In this document: in pieces, positions 17,661 to 27,036 of the stretch
How the letters are laid out: each line of letters begins with the position of its first letter
Position numbering within the stretch: position 1 is the first letter of the stretch
Assembly (NCBI RefSeq): GCF_000016665.1
Contig: NC_009523.1
Location: 3,409,501 to 3,473,500, forward strand
Direction: 5' to 3'
DNA: 64,000 nucleotides
Source: Roseiflexus sp. RS-1
GTDB taxonomy: Bacteria > Chloroflexota > Chloroflexia > Chloroflexales > Roseiflexaceae
Notes under the pieces: generated by a model
Databases searched by the model: none
What the model was told of the DNA's origin: nothing
What the model saw: only the letters and a program-made list of their open reading frames with translations
Made by a program: the position numbers and the translations under genes

Positions 17661-18824
17661 GTGCGCATCGACGTCCACATCCATTTTCAACCGCCTGAAT
17701 TGATCGCGTACCTGGCAACGCACGCAGGACGTGAACCCTACTGGGCGCTGTTGCTGGCGCCCGACCCGACAACGGGGCGCCCCCCTGTTGCTCCTGACGC
17801 CGATCGCATGCTCGTCGATATGGATCACGCTGGCATTGATCGTGCCGTGATCCAGGGCGAATACTACCGTCAGCATGAGTCGTGCGTTGCCGCCAACGAC
17901 CGCGCGCTGGCGCTGCAACGCCGATACCCTGAACGGTTGCTGGTCTTTGCAACCGTACAGCCCACCGATGAACGCGCGCTTGATGAAGTGCAACGCTGCG
18001 CTGCGGCAGGCGCAGTCGGCATTGGCGAACTCAACCCATACGCGCAGGGCTTCCGGCTCGACTCACCAGCGTTCCTGCGCCTGGCGGAACGTTGTATCGA
18101 CCTCAATCTGCCGATCCTGCTCCACGTGAACGAACCGGTTGGACGCTACTACCCCGGCAAAGCCGTCACGCCCCTGGTGCAGTACTACGACCTGGCGGTA
18201 CGCTATCCGGAACTCAAACTCATTCTGGCGCACTGGGGCGGCGGGCTGTTCTTCTACGAACTGATACCGTCGGTGCGCCGCGCACTGCGCAATGTCTGGT
18301 ACGATACGGCAGCATCGCCGCTTCTCTATCCGACTGCCGATGTTGTGGCGGTGGCGCTGCGATGCCTGTCGCCCCATAAAATCCTGTTTGGCAGTGATTA
18401 TCCGTTGCCGCTCTATCCGCGCCGATCGCGTGAACCCGATATGTCCGCCTTTCTCAACGAAATCATGGCACTGGACATCGCCCCTGACATCCGGGATGAT
18501 CTTCTTGGGCGCAATGCCGCCCGCCTGCTGGGATTGATGCCGCCTGCCGGCGGATCACCGGAAAACCCCGCACCACACCAGAAAACCCCAACCCTGCCGC
18601 ACCTTCCCGTCACAGCAACCACGCCGGTCGCCGCTATCGCCGCAGCCTGGCCCGCAACCCGCGCCGTCCTCGACGCATACGGCATCCCGTGGGAAACGGT
18701 GGAGGTTCCGTTCTGGGAGCCGCTGAATCAGGCAGCGGCAGCGCGCGGTGTCGGACCAGAAGGACTGGCGCGGTTGATCAACGACCTCGATACTGCCATC
18801 CGCTCTGAGAACGAGACGCCATGA
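17661..18824 (+). CDS. Amidohydrolase (metal-dependent TIM-barrel) with C-terminal DUF1858-like domain
   Basis: GTG 17661 gives 387 residues. The N-terminal ~290 residues form an amidohydrolase-2 barrel: DVHIHF at residues 4-9 (metal His pair), HVNEP, LAHWGGG and FGSDYPLP with the catalytic Asp. After a Pro-rich linker, the last ~75 residues (VAAIAAAWPATRAVLDAYGI ...) look like DUF1858, a small helical domain linked to redox or iron-sulfur proteins. The family includes decarboxylases and lactonases; the substrate is unknown. It overlaps the MFS gene by 4 bases (ATGA), so the transporter may import its substrate. Confidence 0.8.
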   Translation: MRIDVHIHFQPPELIAYLATHAGREPYWALLLAPDPTTGRPPVAPDADRMLVDMDHAGIDRAVIQGEYYRQHESCVAANDRALALQRRYPERLLVFATVQPTDERALDEVQRCAAAGAVGIGELNPYAQGFRLDSPAFLRLAERCIDLNLPILLHVNEPVGRYYPGKAVTPLVQYYDLAVRYPELKLILAHWGGGLFFYELIPSVRRALRNVWYDTAASPLLYPTADVVAVALRCLSPHKILFGSDYPLPLYPRRSREPDMSAFLNEIMALDIAPDIRDDLLGRNAARLLGLMPPAGGSPENPAPHQKTPTLPHLPVTATTPVAAIAAAWPATRAVLDAYGIPWETVEVPFWEPLNQAAAARGVGPEGLARLINDLDTAIRSENETP

Positions 18825-20044
18825 ATCGCGCACTTGCGGTCTTTATCCTCTTTGGCATCGGCTACTTCCTTTCGAACTTCTTCCGCGCCGCCAATGCGGT
18901 CATTGCTGGCGACCTCATGCGTGACCTGGGACTGAGCGCCGCTGACCTGGGAATGATGACCAGTCTGTTCTACGCCGGATTTGCTGCGGTTCAACTGCCC
19001 CTTGGCGTTGCTCTGGATCGCATCGGTCCGCGCATCGCTGTGCCCTCCCTGATGCTGATGACCGTCGTTGGATGCCTGTTATTCGCCACTGCAACGGCGC
19101 TGCCACAGGTGGCGGTCGGGCGCACCCTGATCGGTATCGGCATGGCAGGCAACCTGATGGGCGCTGTCAAGGCGTTTGGCGTCTGGTTCCCACCAAACCG
19201 GGTGGCGACATTCACCAGCCTGATGGTTGGCATTGGGGCGCTGGGTGCACTGGTGGCGGCAACGCCGCTCGCGTGGCTGAACCAGCAGTTTGGCTGGCGG
19301 GCTGTGTTTCTCGGTGGCGCTGGCGTCGTTCTGCTGAGTGCAGCAGGCATCGCCCTCGGCGCCCAAAATGCACCGCCAGGCGTGGTCTGGCGCGCAACGT
19401 CCGATGTCGCCGATGATGGATTTGGCCGGATTTTCCGAAACAGCCAGTTCTGGCGCATTGCACTGCTCAACTTTGTCTGGCTCGGCACGGTGCTCGCAGT
19501 CCAGACCCTATGGGCGGGACCCTACCTCTTCGATGTGTTGCGCCTGCCGCAGATCGAAACTGGCAACCTCCTGTTGCTCATCAGCGCCGGTGTGGCGACC
19601 GGGTATGCGAGTTGCGGCGCGCTGGCTGACACCTTTGGCGTGCGACGCACAGTGCAGGGGGGCATGGCGCTCTTTCTCGCATCGCAAACACCTCTGCTGT
19701 TACCCATACCACTGCCGCCGCCTGCGCTTGCGGTCGCGTTCTTCATGTTCGGGTTCACCGGAGCATTCAACCTGTTGATGCTCACCGAAGTACGCATCCT
19801 GTTTCCACCATCCATGGTCGGGCGCGCCGTGACGGCCGTCAACCTGTTCGGCTTCACCGGCGCCACGGCGATCCAGTGGGGGATGGGCGTCATTATCGGC
19901 GCATTCACGCCGGATGAGGCAGGACGCTATCCTGTGGAAGCCTACATCGCCGCCTTTGGTGCAGCCCTGGCGATTAACATCGCCGTCTTCATCTGGTACC
20001 TGACGCCAGCTCCGGTGCAGCAGGGGTTGAAGGCGGAAGGTTGA
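18821..20044 (+). CDS. MFS transporter
   Basis: A 407-residue, 12-helix major facilitator. Helix 2 to loop 2-3 shows the family signature as PLGVALDRIGPR, repeated more weakly in the second half as GALADTFGVRR. Many small residues line helices 4-5 (GIGMAGNLMGAVKAFG). Overlap of start and preceding stop codon (ATGA) indicates translational coupling to the amidohydrolase. The layout resembles organic-anion MFS carriers; the cargo cannot be read from sequence. Inner membrane. Confidence 0.87.
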   Translation: MNRALAVFILFGIGYFLSNFFRAANAVIAGDLMRDLGLSAADLGMMTSLFYAGFAAVQLPLGVALDRIGPRIAVPSLMLMTVVGCLLFATATALPQVAVGRTLIGIGMAGNLMGAVKAFGVWFPPNRVATFTSLMVGIGALGALVAATPLAWLNQQFGWRAVFLGGAGVVLLSAAGIALGAQNAPPGVVWRATSDVADDGFGRIFRNSQFWRIALLNFVWLGTVLAVQTLWAGPYLFDVLRLPQIETGNLLLLISAGVATGYASCGALADTFGVRRTVQGGMALFLASQTPLLLPIPLPPPALAVAFFMFGFTGAFNLLMLTEVRILFPPSMVGRAVTAVNLFGFTGATAIQWGMGVIIGAFTPDEAGRYPVEAYIAAFGAALAINIAVFIWYLTPAPVQQGLKAEG

Positions 20045-20053
20045 GGGTAAACG

Positions 20054-20875
20054 GTGAAACACAGCACGATGCCACTCCCACGCTACAGCGCATACGTCTT
20101 CGATCTTGATGGAACGATTTACCTGGGTGACGCGCTCCTGCCCGGCGCCGCCGAAACCATCGCCCGTCTGCGCACTGGCGGATCGAAGGTTCTGTTCCTC
20201 TCTAACAATCCGACCCGCACGCGCGCCCAATACGCGGCAAAATTGACCGCGCTCGGCATTCCGACAACGCCGGACGAGGTGATCAACTCATCGTATGTGA
20301 TGGTGCGCTGGTTACGCGCAGAAGCGCCAGGGAGCCGGATTTTCGTTATTGGAGAGCAACCGCTCTGCGACGAACTGGCTGCCGCCGGTTTCGACCTGGC
20401 GACAGATGCTGGCGGTGTTCAATTCGTCATTGCATCATTCGACCGCACCTTCACCTATCGCAAGTTGCAGATCGCATTCGATGCCATTCGCGCCGGAGCG
20501 CGCTTCGTCGCCACGAATCCCGACCGCTACTGTCCGACGCCAACCGGCGGCGAACCTGACGCTGCAGCAATCATTGCCGCCATTGAAGCGTGCACCTCAC
20601 ATCCGGTCGAAGTGGTGGTCGGCAAACCATCGCCGATCATGGCGCGAACCGTTGCCGATATCCTGCAACTGCCGCCTGAACGGTGCCTCATGGTTGGCGA
20701 CCGACTCGAAACCGATATTGTAATGGGGCGCACCGCCGGGATGGCAACGGCGCTGACCCTCACCGGCGCAACTGATCGCTGTGCGCTGATCAATTCGCCT
20801 GTTCAACCAGATTATGTCATCGAGTCGGTTGGCGAACTGATACGGCAAACAGAGTATAATGAGTTGCAGGCATGA
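20054..20875 (+). CDS. HAD-IIA family sugar phosphatase (NagD-like)
   Basis: A 273-residue HAD hydrolase with motif I DLDGTIYLGD (nucleophile and acid/base Asp), motif II SNNPTRTR, and motif III/IV as VVVGKPSP and MVGDRLETDI. The C2-type cap between motifs II and III, including NPDRYCPTP, places it in the HAD-IIA branch with NagD, p-nitrophenyl phosphatase and phosphoglycolate phosphatases. The likely reaction is hydrolysis of a small phosphoester; substrate not determined. It starts at GTG 20054 with GAGGG six bases upstream and follows the MFS gene by 9 bases. Confidence 0.88.
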   Translation: MKHSTMPLPRYSAYVFDLDGTIYLGDALLPGAAETIARLRTGGSKVLFLSNNPTRTRAQYAAKLTALGIPTTPDEVINSSYVMVRWLRAEAPGSRIFVIGEQPLCDELAAAGFDLATDAGGVQFVIASFDRTFTYRKLQIAFDAIRAGARFVATNPDRYCPTPTGGEPDAAAIIAAIEACTSHPVEVVVGKPSPIMARTVADILQLPPERCLMVGDRLETDIVMGRTAGMATALTLTGATDRCALINSPVQPDYVIESVGELIRQTEYNELQA

Positions 20876-20935
20876 CCCCGCCGCTTTAATTCCAGGCGCC
20901 ATCACCACCCCGCAGCATAGCCCAATGGATAGACT

Positions 20936-23794
20936 ATGTCACACGTGACCCGTCGTGAAAACGAGCGTCTTTCAGCAACGATCCGTTTTCTGGGAAACCT
21001 GCTCGGCGAAGTCATTCGCAACCAGGCAGGCGAAGAGGCGTTTCGATTGGTCGAACAGTTGCGGACGCTGGGGAAAGAACTGCGCAACGGCGAACCTGAT
21101 CGCGCCGACGCATCTCTCCGCGCACTGGCGTCGCAGATGACCGTCACCGATGTTCAGACAGTCATCAAGGCGTTCAACGCCTACTTTCTCCTCGTGAACC
21201 TTGCCGAACAGATGCAGCGCGTCTGGATTCTGCGCGACCGCGAGCAAGCAAGCCCGACGGCGCCACGCACCGAGTCGATTGCTGCCGCAATTGCGGAGAT
21301 CCACGCCCACAACGTGTCCGCAGTCACGGTGCAGGAGTGGCTCGAAACCGCGCGTATTCAGCCGGTATTCACCGCCCACCCGACCGAGGCGCGCCGCCGC
21401 ACCGCACTGGAAAAGGTTCGTCGCCTGGCAACCCTGCTCGACCGGCGATCAGGCGGTTTACAAGGGTTTGAACTTGAAGAGAACACGCTGCGCATTCGTG
21501 AAGAGATCGTCTCATTGTGGCAGACCGATGAGGTGCGGGTCGTGAAGCCAACCGTGATCGACGAAGTCAAGAACGGCCTGTTCTACTTTGAAAGCGGACT
21601 GTTCGATCTCATCCCGCGCCTCTACCGCGAACTGGAGTATGCGTTACGCACAGCGTACCCGGATCACGAGTGGCGTGTGCCGCCTCTGTTGCGCTACGGA
21701 GCGTGGATGGGCGGCGACCGTGACGGCAATCCGAACGTCACCCACGCCGTGACCCTTCAGACGGTTCGCCTGCTGCGCGCCGCCGCCGTGCAGCGCCACA
21801 TAACCACCATCGAAGAACTCAGCCATCGTCTTGGTCAATCGACGCGACAGGCGCCTGTCAGCGAGGAACTGCGCGCATCGCTGGCGAACGATGCCGCCCT
21901 CTTCCCCGATGTCGCCGATATGCTCACGCAACGCAATCCCTACGAACTCTACCGTCAGAAATGCACCTACATCCGCGAAAAACTGCTGCGCACCCTCAAT
22001 GACGCCAATACCGCTTCGCTCGATTGGGGACGATCAGATCCGCCGCCGAACGGCGCATATCTCAGAAGCGACGATCTGCTCGCCGATCTGCGGGTGATGG
22101 AACAGAGTCTGCGCGCCAATAATGCCGCAGTGGTCGCCGATGGCGCACTGCGCGACCTCATCCGCCAGGTTGAAGTCTTCGGTCTGCACACAGCCACCCT
22201 CGATATTCGCCAGCATAGTGAGCGGCATACCGCTGCGCTCGCCGAGGTGCTGGCATCCGCAGGCGTATGCGCCGACTACACAGCACTCAACGAGACTGAA
22301 CGGATCGATCTCCTGTCACGCGAGATCGGAAACCCGCGTCCACTCATTCCCGCTCATCTCGACTACTCACCCGACACGGTCGAAGTCATTCAAACATTCC
22401 GCACCATCGCAGCGATCCTCAACCGCCTCAGCCCGGAAGCCATCGAGACGTACATCGTGAGCATGACGCGCGGTGCGAGCGATCTGCTGGCGCCACTCCT
22501 GCTGGCAAAAGAGGCGGGATTGTTCCGCCCCTTCCGTTTCAGCCGATTGAACATCGCGCCACTCTTCGAGACCGGCGCCGACCTCACGTGTTGCGACACG
22601 ATACTTGAAGCATGTCTGAGTTTGCCGGTCTACCGCGATCATCTGGCGCTGCGCGGCAACCTGCAAGAAGTGATGATCGGCTACTCCGACAGCAACAAGG
22701 ACGTAGGCTATGTCGCCGCCAACTGGGCGCTTTACCAGGCGCAGCGCAAACTGCGTGATTTTGGGCGACGGTACGGCATCCACATGCGCCTGTTCCACGG
22801 GCGTGGCGGCGCCATTGGGCGCGGCGGCGGACCGGCGAACCACGCCATCCTGGCGCAACCGCCCGGCAGCATTGGCAACCAGATCAAAATCACCGAGCAG
22901 GGCGAAGTCATCGCCGACCGGTACGGATTGCCCCTGCTGGCGCACCGTCATATCGAACAGGTGATGAATGCCGTTCTGCGCGCTGGTCTGCTGCAGCGTG
23001 ACGACCCTCCGGCGGAGTGGATGCAGGCGCTCGAACGTCTGGCAGACCTGTCGCAGCGCCACTATCGCGCGCTTGTGTATGAACGGAACGATTTCGTTCC
23101 ATACTTCCACAACGTTACCCCGATCACCGAAATCAGCCGCCTCAACATTGGCAGTCGCCCGGCAAGCCGCCGCAATACCGGGCGCATCGAAGACCTGCGC
23201 GCCATTCCGTGGGTATTCAGCTGGATGCAGAGTCGCCACACCCTTCCGGGCTGGTACGGTATGGGGTTTGCACTCGAAACGTTCGTGTACAAAGGGGATG
23301 GCATCGATCTGGACATGAGCGGCGACAGCGGGAACGTGACCGGCGACGGAACGACCGACCACGTGGGGTCAGCCATCGACCGTCTCGCGCTGCTGCAGGA
23401 GATGTACGCCAGGTGGTCTTTTTTCCGGGTCATGATCGACAATGCCCAGATGATTCTGGGCAAAGCCGACCTCCATATTGCTGCACGTTACGCCGAACTT
23501 GCGCCGGATCGAGAAGCGGCGGCGTCCATTTTCGCCGCCATCCGCGACGAGTATGGACGCACCGACCGGATGATCCGCCAGATCGCCCGGATCGAACGCC
23601 TGCTCGACAATAGCCCGGTGCTGCAACACTCGATCCAGCGTCGCAACCCGTATATCGATCCGATGAGTTACCTGCAGATCGAACTGTTGCGCCGGTTGCG
23701 TGCCGCACCCGACGGACCGCAGCATGCCGCCATCGAGGATGCCATCCTGCTCAGCATCAGCGGGCTGGCGGCAGGGCTGATGAATACCGGGTAA
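20936..23794 (+). CDS. ppc: Phosphoenolpyruvate carboxylase
   Basis: A 952-residue PEP carboxylase, full length. It carries the two family signatures: FTAHPTEARRRT near residue 145 with the essential His, and GYSDSNKDVG with the loop FHGRGGAIGRGGGP around residue 620; the C-terminus is MNTG, close to the usual NTG. The enzyme adds bicarbonate to PEP to form oxaloacetate, replenishing the TCA cycle; in filamentous anoxygenic phototrophs it also provides one of the CO2-fixing steps of the 3-hydroxypropionate bicycle. Monocistronic by appearance; it converges on the next gene with a 2-base gap. Confidence 0.97.
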   Translation: MSHVTRRENERLSATIRFLGNLLGEVIRNQAGEEAFRLVEQLRTLGKELRNGEPDRADASLRALASQMTVTDVQTVIKAFNAYFLLVNLAEQMQRVWILRDREQASPTAPRTESIAAAIAEIHAHNVSAVTVQEWLETARIQPVFTAHPTEARRRTALEKVRRLATLLDRRSGGLQGFELEENTLRIREEIVSLWQTDEVRVVKPTVIDEVKNGLFYFESGLFDLIPRLYRELEYALRTAYPDHEWRVPPLLRYGAWMGGDRDGNPNVTHAVTLQTVRLLRAAAVQRHITTIEELSHRLGQSTRQAPVSEELRASLANDAALFPDVADMLTQRNPYELYRQKCTYIREKLLRTLNDANTASLDWGRSDPPPNGAYLRSDDLLADLRVMEQSLRANNAAVVADGALRDLIRQVEVFGLHTATLDIRQHSERHTAALAEVLASAGVCADYTALNETERIDLLSREIGNPRPLIPAHLDYSPDTVEVIQTFRTIAAILNRLSPEAIETYIVSMTRGASDLLAPLLLAKEAGLFRPFRFSRLNIAPLFETGADLTCCDTILEACLSLPVYRDHLALRGNLQEVMIGYSDSNKDVGYVAANWALYQAQRKLRDFGRRYGIHMRLFHGRGGAIGRGGGPANHAILAQPPGSIGNQIKITEQGEVIADRYGLPLLAHRHIEQVMNAVLRAGLLQRDDPPAEWMQALERLADLSQRHYRALVYERNDFVPYFHNVTPITEISRLNIGSRPASRRNTGRIEDLRAIPWVFSWMQSRHTLPGWYGMGFALETFVYKGDGIDLDMSGDSGNVTGDGTTDHVGSAIDRLALLQEMYARWSFFRVMIDNAQMILGKADLHIAARYAELAPDREAAASIFAAIRDEYGRTDRMIRQIARIERLLDNSPVLQHSIQRRNPYIDPMSYLQIELLRRLRAAPDGPQHAAIEDAILLSISGLAAGLMNTG

Positions 23795-23796
23795 GG

Positions 23797-24438
23797 CTAC
23801 CACACAATGATCGGCAAGCCATTTGCGACACTGACATCGGCAGCTTCGCGCAGGACGCTCAGACAACGCCGAACCGGGTGCCCGGGTTTGATGCCAGCCT
23901 GATCGATCATCGCCTCCAGATCCGTCAGTTCGCGCTGAAGCGCCGGTGACGAGCCGAAACTGACGACGGTCTCTTCGATCGGCTCGTCTTCATCACCTTC
24001 CGGTTCCTCCTCGATCCAGATCGGCTCGGGGAAATCGACCGGCAAATAGTACCCGCCCTCGCCCTGATGCTTGATCAGGTGCGGAAAACGTGTTGATTGC
24101 TCGTCCTCCCAGATGGCTGCCAGCAATGGGTCTGGTTCTTCATCGAACTCGAAATCGGGCGCCAGCAGGGGTTGAATATCCCGCCCCTGCTCCAGGTATG
24201 CAGCGATGAGACGCAGCAGAAAAAGATCGTGATAGCGCTCGATGCCCCCTTCCCAGATCTCGGCGCCTGGGTTGGCCAGCAGATCCACCTCGACACCTTC
24301 TTCTGCCAGCAGACGCTGCACATCGATCAACCATGCCCGCTCCGCTTCGTAGCGCTCACGGTCCTCGTCGGGCAGAGCGGTAAACATCGACCCAACCAGA
24401 AGGTCCAGTTCGGTCATTCCATTGTCAGGCATATCCAT
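23797..24438 (-). CDS. Acidic protein of unknown function
   Basis: About 213 residues, highly acidic, with no signal or membrane helix. The N-terminal half is helical (DEDRERYEAERAWLIDVQRLLAEEG), followed by an acidic middle (EIWEEEPEGDEDEPIEE-like region) and a C-terminal helix pair (LQRELTDLEAMIDQAGIKPGHPVRRCLSVLREA). The start is ATG 24438 or 24432; AAAGGA is 9 bases before the latter. I do not recognise a family. It converges with ppc, and a weak TATACT on the minus strand near 24659 could be its promoter. Confidence 0.6.
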   Translation of the reverse strand: MDMPDNGMTELDLLVGSMFTALPDEDRERYEAERAWLIDVQRLLAEEGVEVDLLANPGAEIWEGGIERYHDLFLLRLIAAYLEQGRDIQPLLAPDFEFDEEPDPLLAAIWEDEQSTRFPHLIKHQGEGGYYLPVDFPEPIWIEEEPEGDEDEPIEETVVSFGSSPALQRELTDLEAMIDQAGIKPGHPVRRCLSVLREAADVSVANGLPIIVW

Positions 24439-24459
24439 TCGTCCTTTACGATAATACAC

Positions 24460-24686
24460 GTCCAGGAGGCCATTTCACCACAGCAGCGCAGTGAGCGATT
24501 GATGGAAAACGCCGCGTTTCCGGGGAGCCAGCGGTGAGTTTTTGCAGTAGCGCCGCTCATGCATCCAGCAAGCGGATCCGCCGGTTGGAGTGAAGACGCA
24601 CCGCTCCTCACCGAACAACATGCTCCGCATCGCCCCTGTTTTTCCAGGTGTGCGAGGAGTATACCACATCTATCAGTCACTGATCA
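24460..24686. other. Divergent intergenic region, left part
   Basis: Between the acidic-protein gene and the VanW gene (24439-24835). Apart from the promoter described at 24687-24716 I see no gene or repeat here; frames on the minus strand lack ribosome sites. Confidence 0.5.
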
Positions 24687-24716
24687 TTGACAGCGCATAT
24701 CTGTTTGCAGTATAGT
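24687..24716 (+). promoter_or_regulatory. Strong sigma-70-type promoter for the VanW gene
   Basis: Perfect -35 TTGACA at 24687-24692 and -10 TATAGT at 24711-24716, spacing 18. Predicted start near 24723, leaving a leader of about 113 bases before GTG 24836. Confidence 0.75.
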
Positions 24717-24835
24717 GGTACAGCGTTGCTCTGAGATGTAATCACGCATCTCTTCGCGCATTCTAAACAGGTTCCTCAGACGTCCCATGCCGGGTTCTAT
24801 CCATTCCTGGCACCATTGTTGCGCTGGAGGTTTGC

Positions 24836-26848
24836 GTGTCGGCTGAACAGGTTCACTTTTCGTCGGTAGCCGATGCGGCGGAGCGTGAAGGTTTTCCGGT
24901 CACAGCACGTACACGCGTGCGACCGCCGCGCCGTCGTGGTGATGGGTGGCTCTGGTTTGCACTGGCAGTGATTACGCTTGTCGCACTGGGCGTTGCAGGC
25001 GGGATCACGTCCTTCTACCGGTCATACGAAGGGCGGATCTATCCCAATGTTTCGATCCAGGGCATTGCCGTTGGCGAAATGACGCCCGAACAGGCCGAGT
25101 CTGCGCTGCGCTCGCGCTATGCGGCATTCCTCCGTCAACCGGTGGTCATTACGTATGGTGACCGTCAGTGGACGCCGACGCTTGACGAGTTGGGGATGAC
25201 ATTCGATTTTCGTGGCGCGGTCGATGCGGCATACAATGCCGGTCGTGGTCGTGGAGTGGTCGATGACGTCCGTGAACTTGCCGCGATATGGCAGCACGGT
25301 CTCGATGTACCGCTGCACGTGTCCTACGATGAAACGCGCGCGCAGGCATACCTGACGCAACTGGCGCGTGAGATCGAGCGTGCGCCCGCCGATGCGCAGG
25401 TACGACTCGATGGCGCACAGATTGCGATTGTTGGCGCTGTCATTGGGCGGCAGGTGCTGGTCGACGCAACCCTGGCGCACGTGTCGCAGCAGTTACAAGC
25501 CTTCGTTCCCGCCACGATCCCGTTGCAAACCCGCGAGATCCCGCCCCGCCTCGACGATGCCACCGTCGCTGCGGCGCGTGCGCAGATCGAAACCATCCTG
25601 CAAGGTCCGTTGACATTGCGGGTGGGTAAGAATGAGTATGAGTGGACGGTCGCCGATCTTGCGGACATGATCATCATAAACCGTGTTCCTTCCGCAGAAG
25701 GGGACCGTATCGCGGTGACCCTCGACCAGGACATGATCGCGCGCCGTATTCGCCAGATTGCCGACGAGACGGAAAAACCGGGAACGCGACCACGGGTGGC
25801 ATGGAACAACGGGGATCTCAAGATCATAAAGCCCGGCAAGCCGGGGCTGCGCCTCGACGAAGTGCGCGCGCGCGATATGGTGATCGCCGCAGTGATGGGG
25901 CGTGATCGAACGCTCGAACTGCCAATGGTTCCTACCGATCCGCCGGTGACTGAAGCAAACCTCCATCAACTTGGCATTCGTGAACTGGTCAGCATTGGCA
26001 AAAGCGACTTTACCGGCTCAGCAGCCTATCGCATCCACAATATCGGCGTTGGGATGCAACTGCTGAACGGTTTGTTGATTGCGCCAGGCGAGGAGTTTTC
26101 CTTCAATAAGAATATCGGGCAGATCAACGCGGCCAATGGGTTCGTCGAAGGCGCGGCTATTATTCAGAACCGGACGCAACAGGAGTTCGGCGGCGGCATC
26201 TGCCAGGACTCAACGACCCTGTTCCGCGCTGCATTCTGGGCCGGATTACCGATTACCGAGCGATGGGGGCACTCGTTCTATATCAGCTGGTACGACAAGT
26301 ACGCGCTTGGTCCTCGCGGCAACGGTCCTGGACTCGATGCCACCATCTTCACCGGCGGACCAGACCTGAAGTTTATCAACGACACCGGTGCGTGGCTGTT
26401 GATCCAGGCATGGTCAAACCCGAAGACCGGTGTGGCGCAGATTGAGCTATACGGCACGAAGCCCAATCGCACGGTCGATCTGACGCATAAAGTGTACGAT
26501 CACACGCCTGCACCCTCGGAACCGGTATTCGTCGCCGATCCGAAAGTGCCACGCGGAACGATCAAACATACCGATAAAGCACGCGGTGGTATGACGATAG
26601 ATGTGTATCGTCTGGTTGTGGAAAATGGCGCTCCGCGCCCGCCGGAGTTGTTCCGCACCCGTTTTCGCCCGTGGCCTAACATCTATACCCTGAACCCTGC
26701 CGATATCGGTCCCGACGGTAAGCCGCTGATTCCGTTCCCACAGGGCGATCAACCGGCGCCCACACCCGCGCCGCCGCCAGAACAACCGACCGAACCGCCA
26801 CCACCGCCGGGTGTTGAACCCGCCACCGGTAATCAGATAAACCCGTAA
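24836..26848 (+). CDS. VanW-family cell-envelope protein with peptidoglycan-binding-like domains
   Basis: A 670-residue protein starting at GTG 24836 with TGGAGG five bases upstream. Residues 30-60 are a membrane helix after a basic patch (RPPRRRGD), so most of it is outside the cell. Two similar ~110-residue domains follow (about 65-180 and 200-330; PNVSIQGIAVGEMTPEQAESALRSRY), typical of the YoaR/PG_binding_4 unit, then the VanW domain (about 380-530) with GEEFSFNKNIG and GGGICQDSTTLFRAAF. A Pro-rich tail ends the protein. VanW is found in vancomycin-resistance clusters but its biochemical role is not settled; a wall-linked role is likely. Confidence 0.87.
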   Translation: MSAEQVHFSSVADAAEREGFPVTARTRVRPPRRRGDGWLWFALAVITLVALGVAGGITSFYRSYEGRIYPNVSIQGIAVGEMTPEQAESALRSRYAAFLRQPVVITYGDRQWTPTLDELGMTFDFRGAVDAAYNAGRGRGVVDDVRELAAIWQHGLDVPLHVSYDETRAQAYLTQLAREIERAPADAQVRLDGAQIAIVGAVIGRQVLVDATLAHVSQQLQAFVPATIPLQTREIPPRLDDATVAAARAQIETILQGPLTLRVGKNEYEWTVADLADMIIINRVPSAEGDRIAVTLDQDMIARRIRQIADETEKPGTRPRVAWNNGDLKIIKPGKPGLRLDEVRARDMVIAAVMGRDRTLELPMVPTDPPVTEANLHQLGIRELVSIGKSDFTGSAAYRIHNIGVGMQLLNGLLIAPGEEFSFNKNIGQINAANGFVEGAAIIQNRTQQEFGGGICQDSTTLFRAAFWAGLPITERWGHSFYISWYDKYALGPRGNGPGLDATIFTGGPDLKFINDTGAWLLIQAWSNPKTGVAQIELYGTKPNRTVDLTHKVYDHTPAPSEPVFVADPKVPRGTIKHTDKARGGMTIDVYRLVVENGAPRPPELFRTRFRPWPNIYTLNPADIGPDGKPLIPFPQGDQPAPTPAPPPEQPTEPPPPPGVEPATGNQINP

Positions 26849-27036
26849 GGGCGCAGCGCTGCTGCGCCCCTACTGCGCCCCTGCGCCCCTGCACCGTAGA
26901 ACCCGCCACCGGTAATCAGATAAACCCGTAAGGGCGCAGCAGCTGCGCCCCTACTGCGCCCCTGCGCCCCTGCACCGTAGAACCCGCCACCGGTGATCAG
27001 ATAAACCCGTAAGGGCGCAGCGCTGCTGCGCCCCTG
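26816..27036 (+). repeat. Tandem repeat of the VanW gene's 3' end
   Basis: About 2.7 copies of a unit that begins inside the gene (GAACCCGCCACCGG at 26816) and recurs at 26899 and 26978, spacings 83 and 79. Each copy includes the last eleven codons, the stop codon and a GC-rich inverted repeat (GGGCGCAGC ... GCTGCGCCC) that could be a transcription end site. It shows local duplication across a gene end. Confidence 0.85.

Noticed and set aside
20905-20935. tRNA gene upstream of ppc
   Set aside because: GCATAGCCCAATGGATAGAC resembles a tRNA D-arm, but no anticodon arm, T-arm or CCA end follows; the start of ppc lies within.
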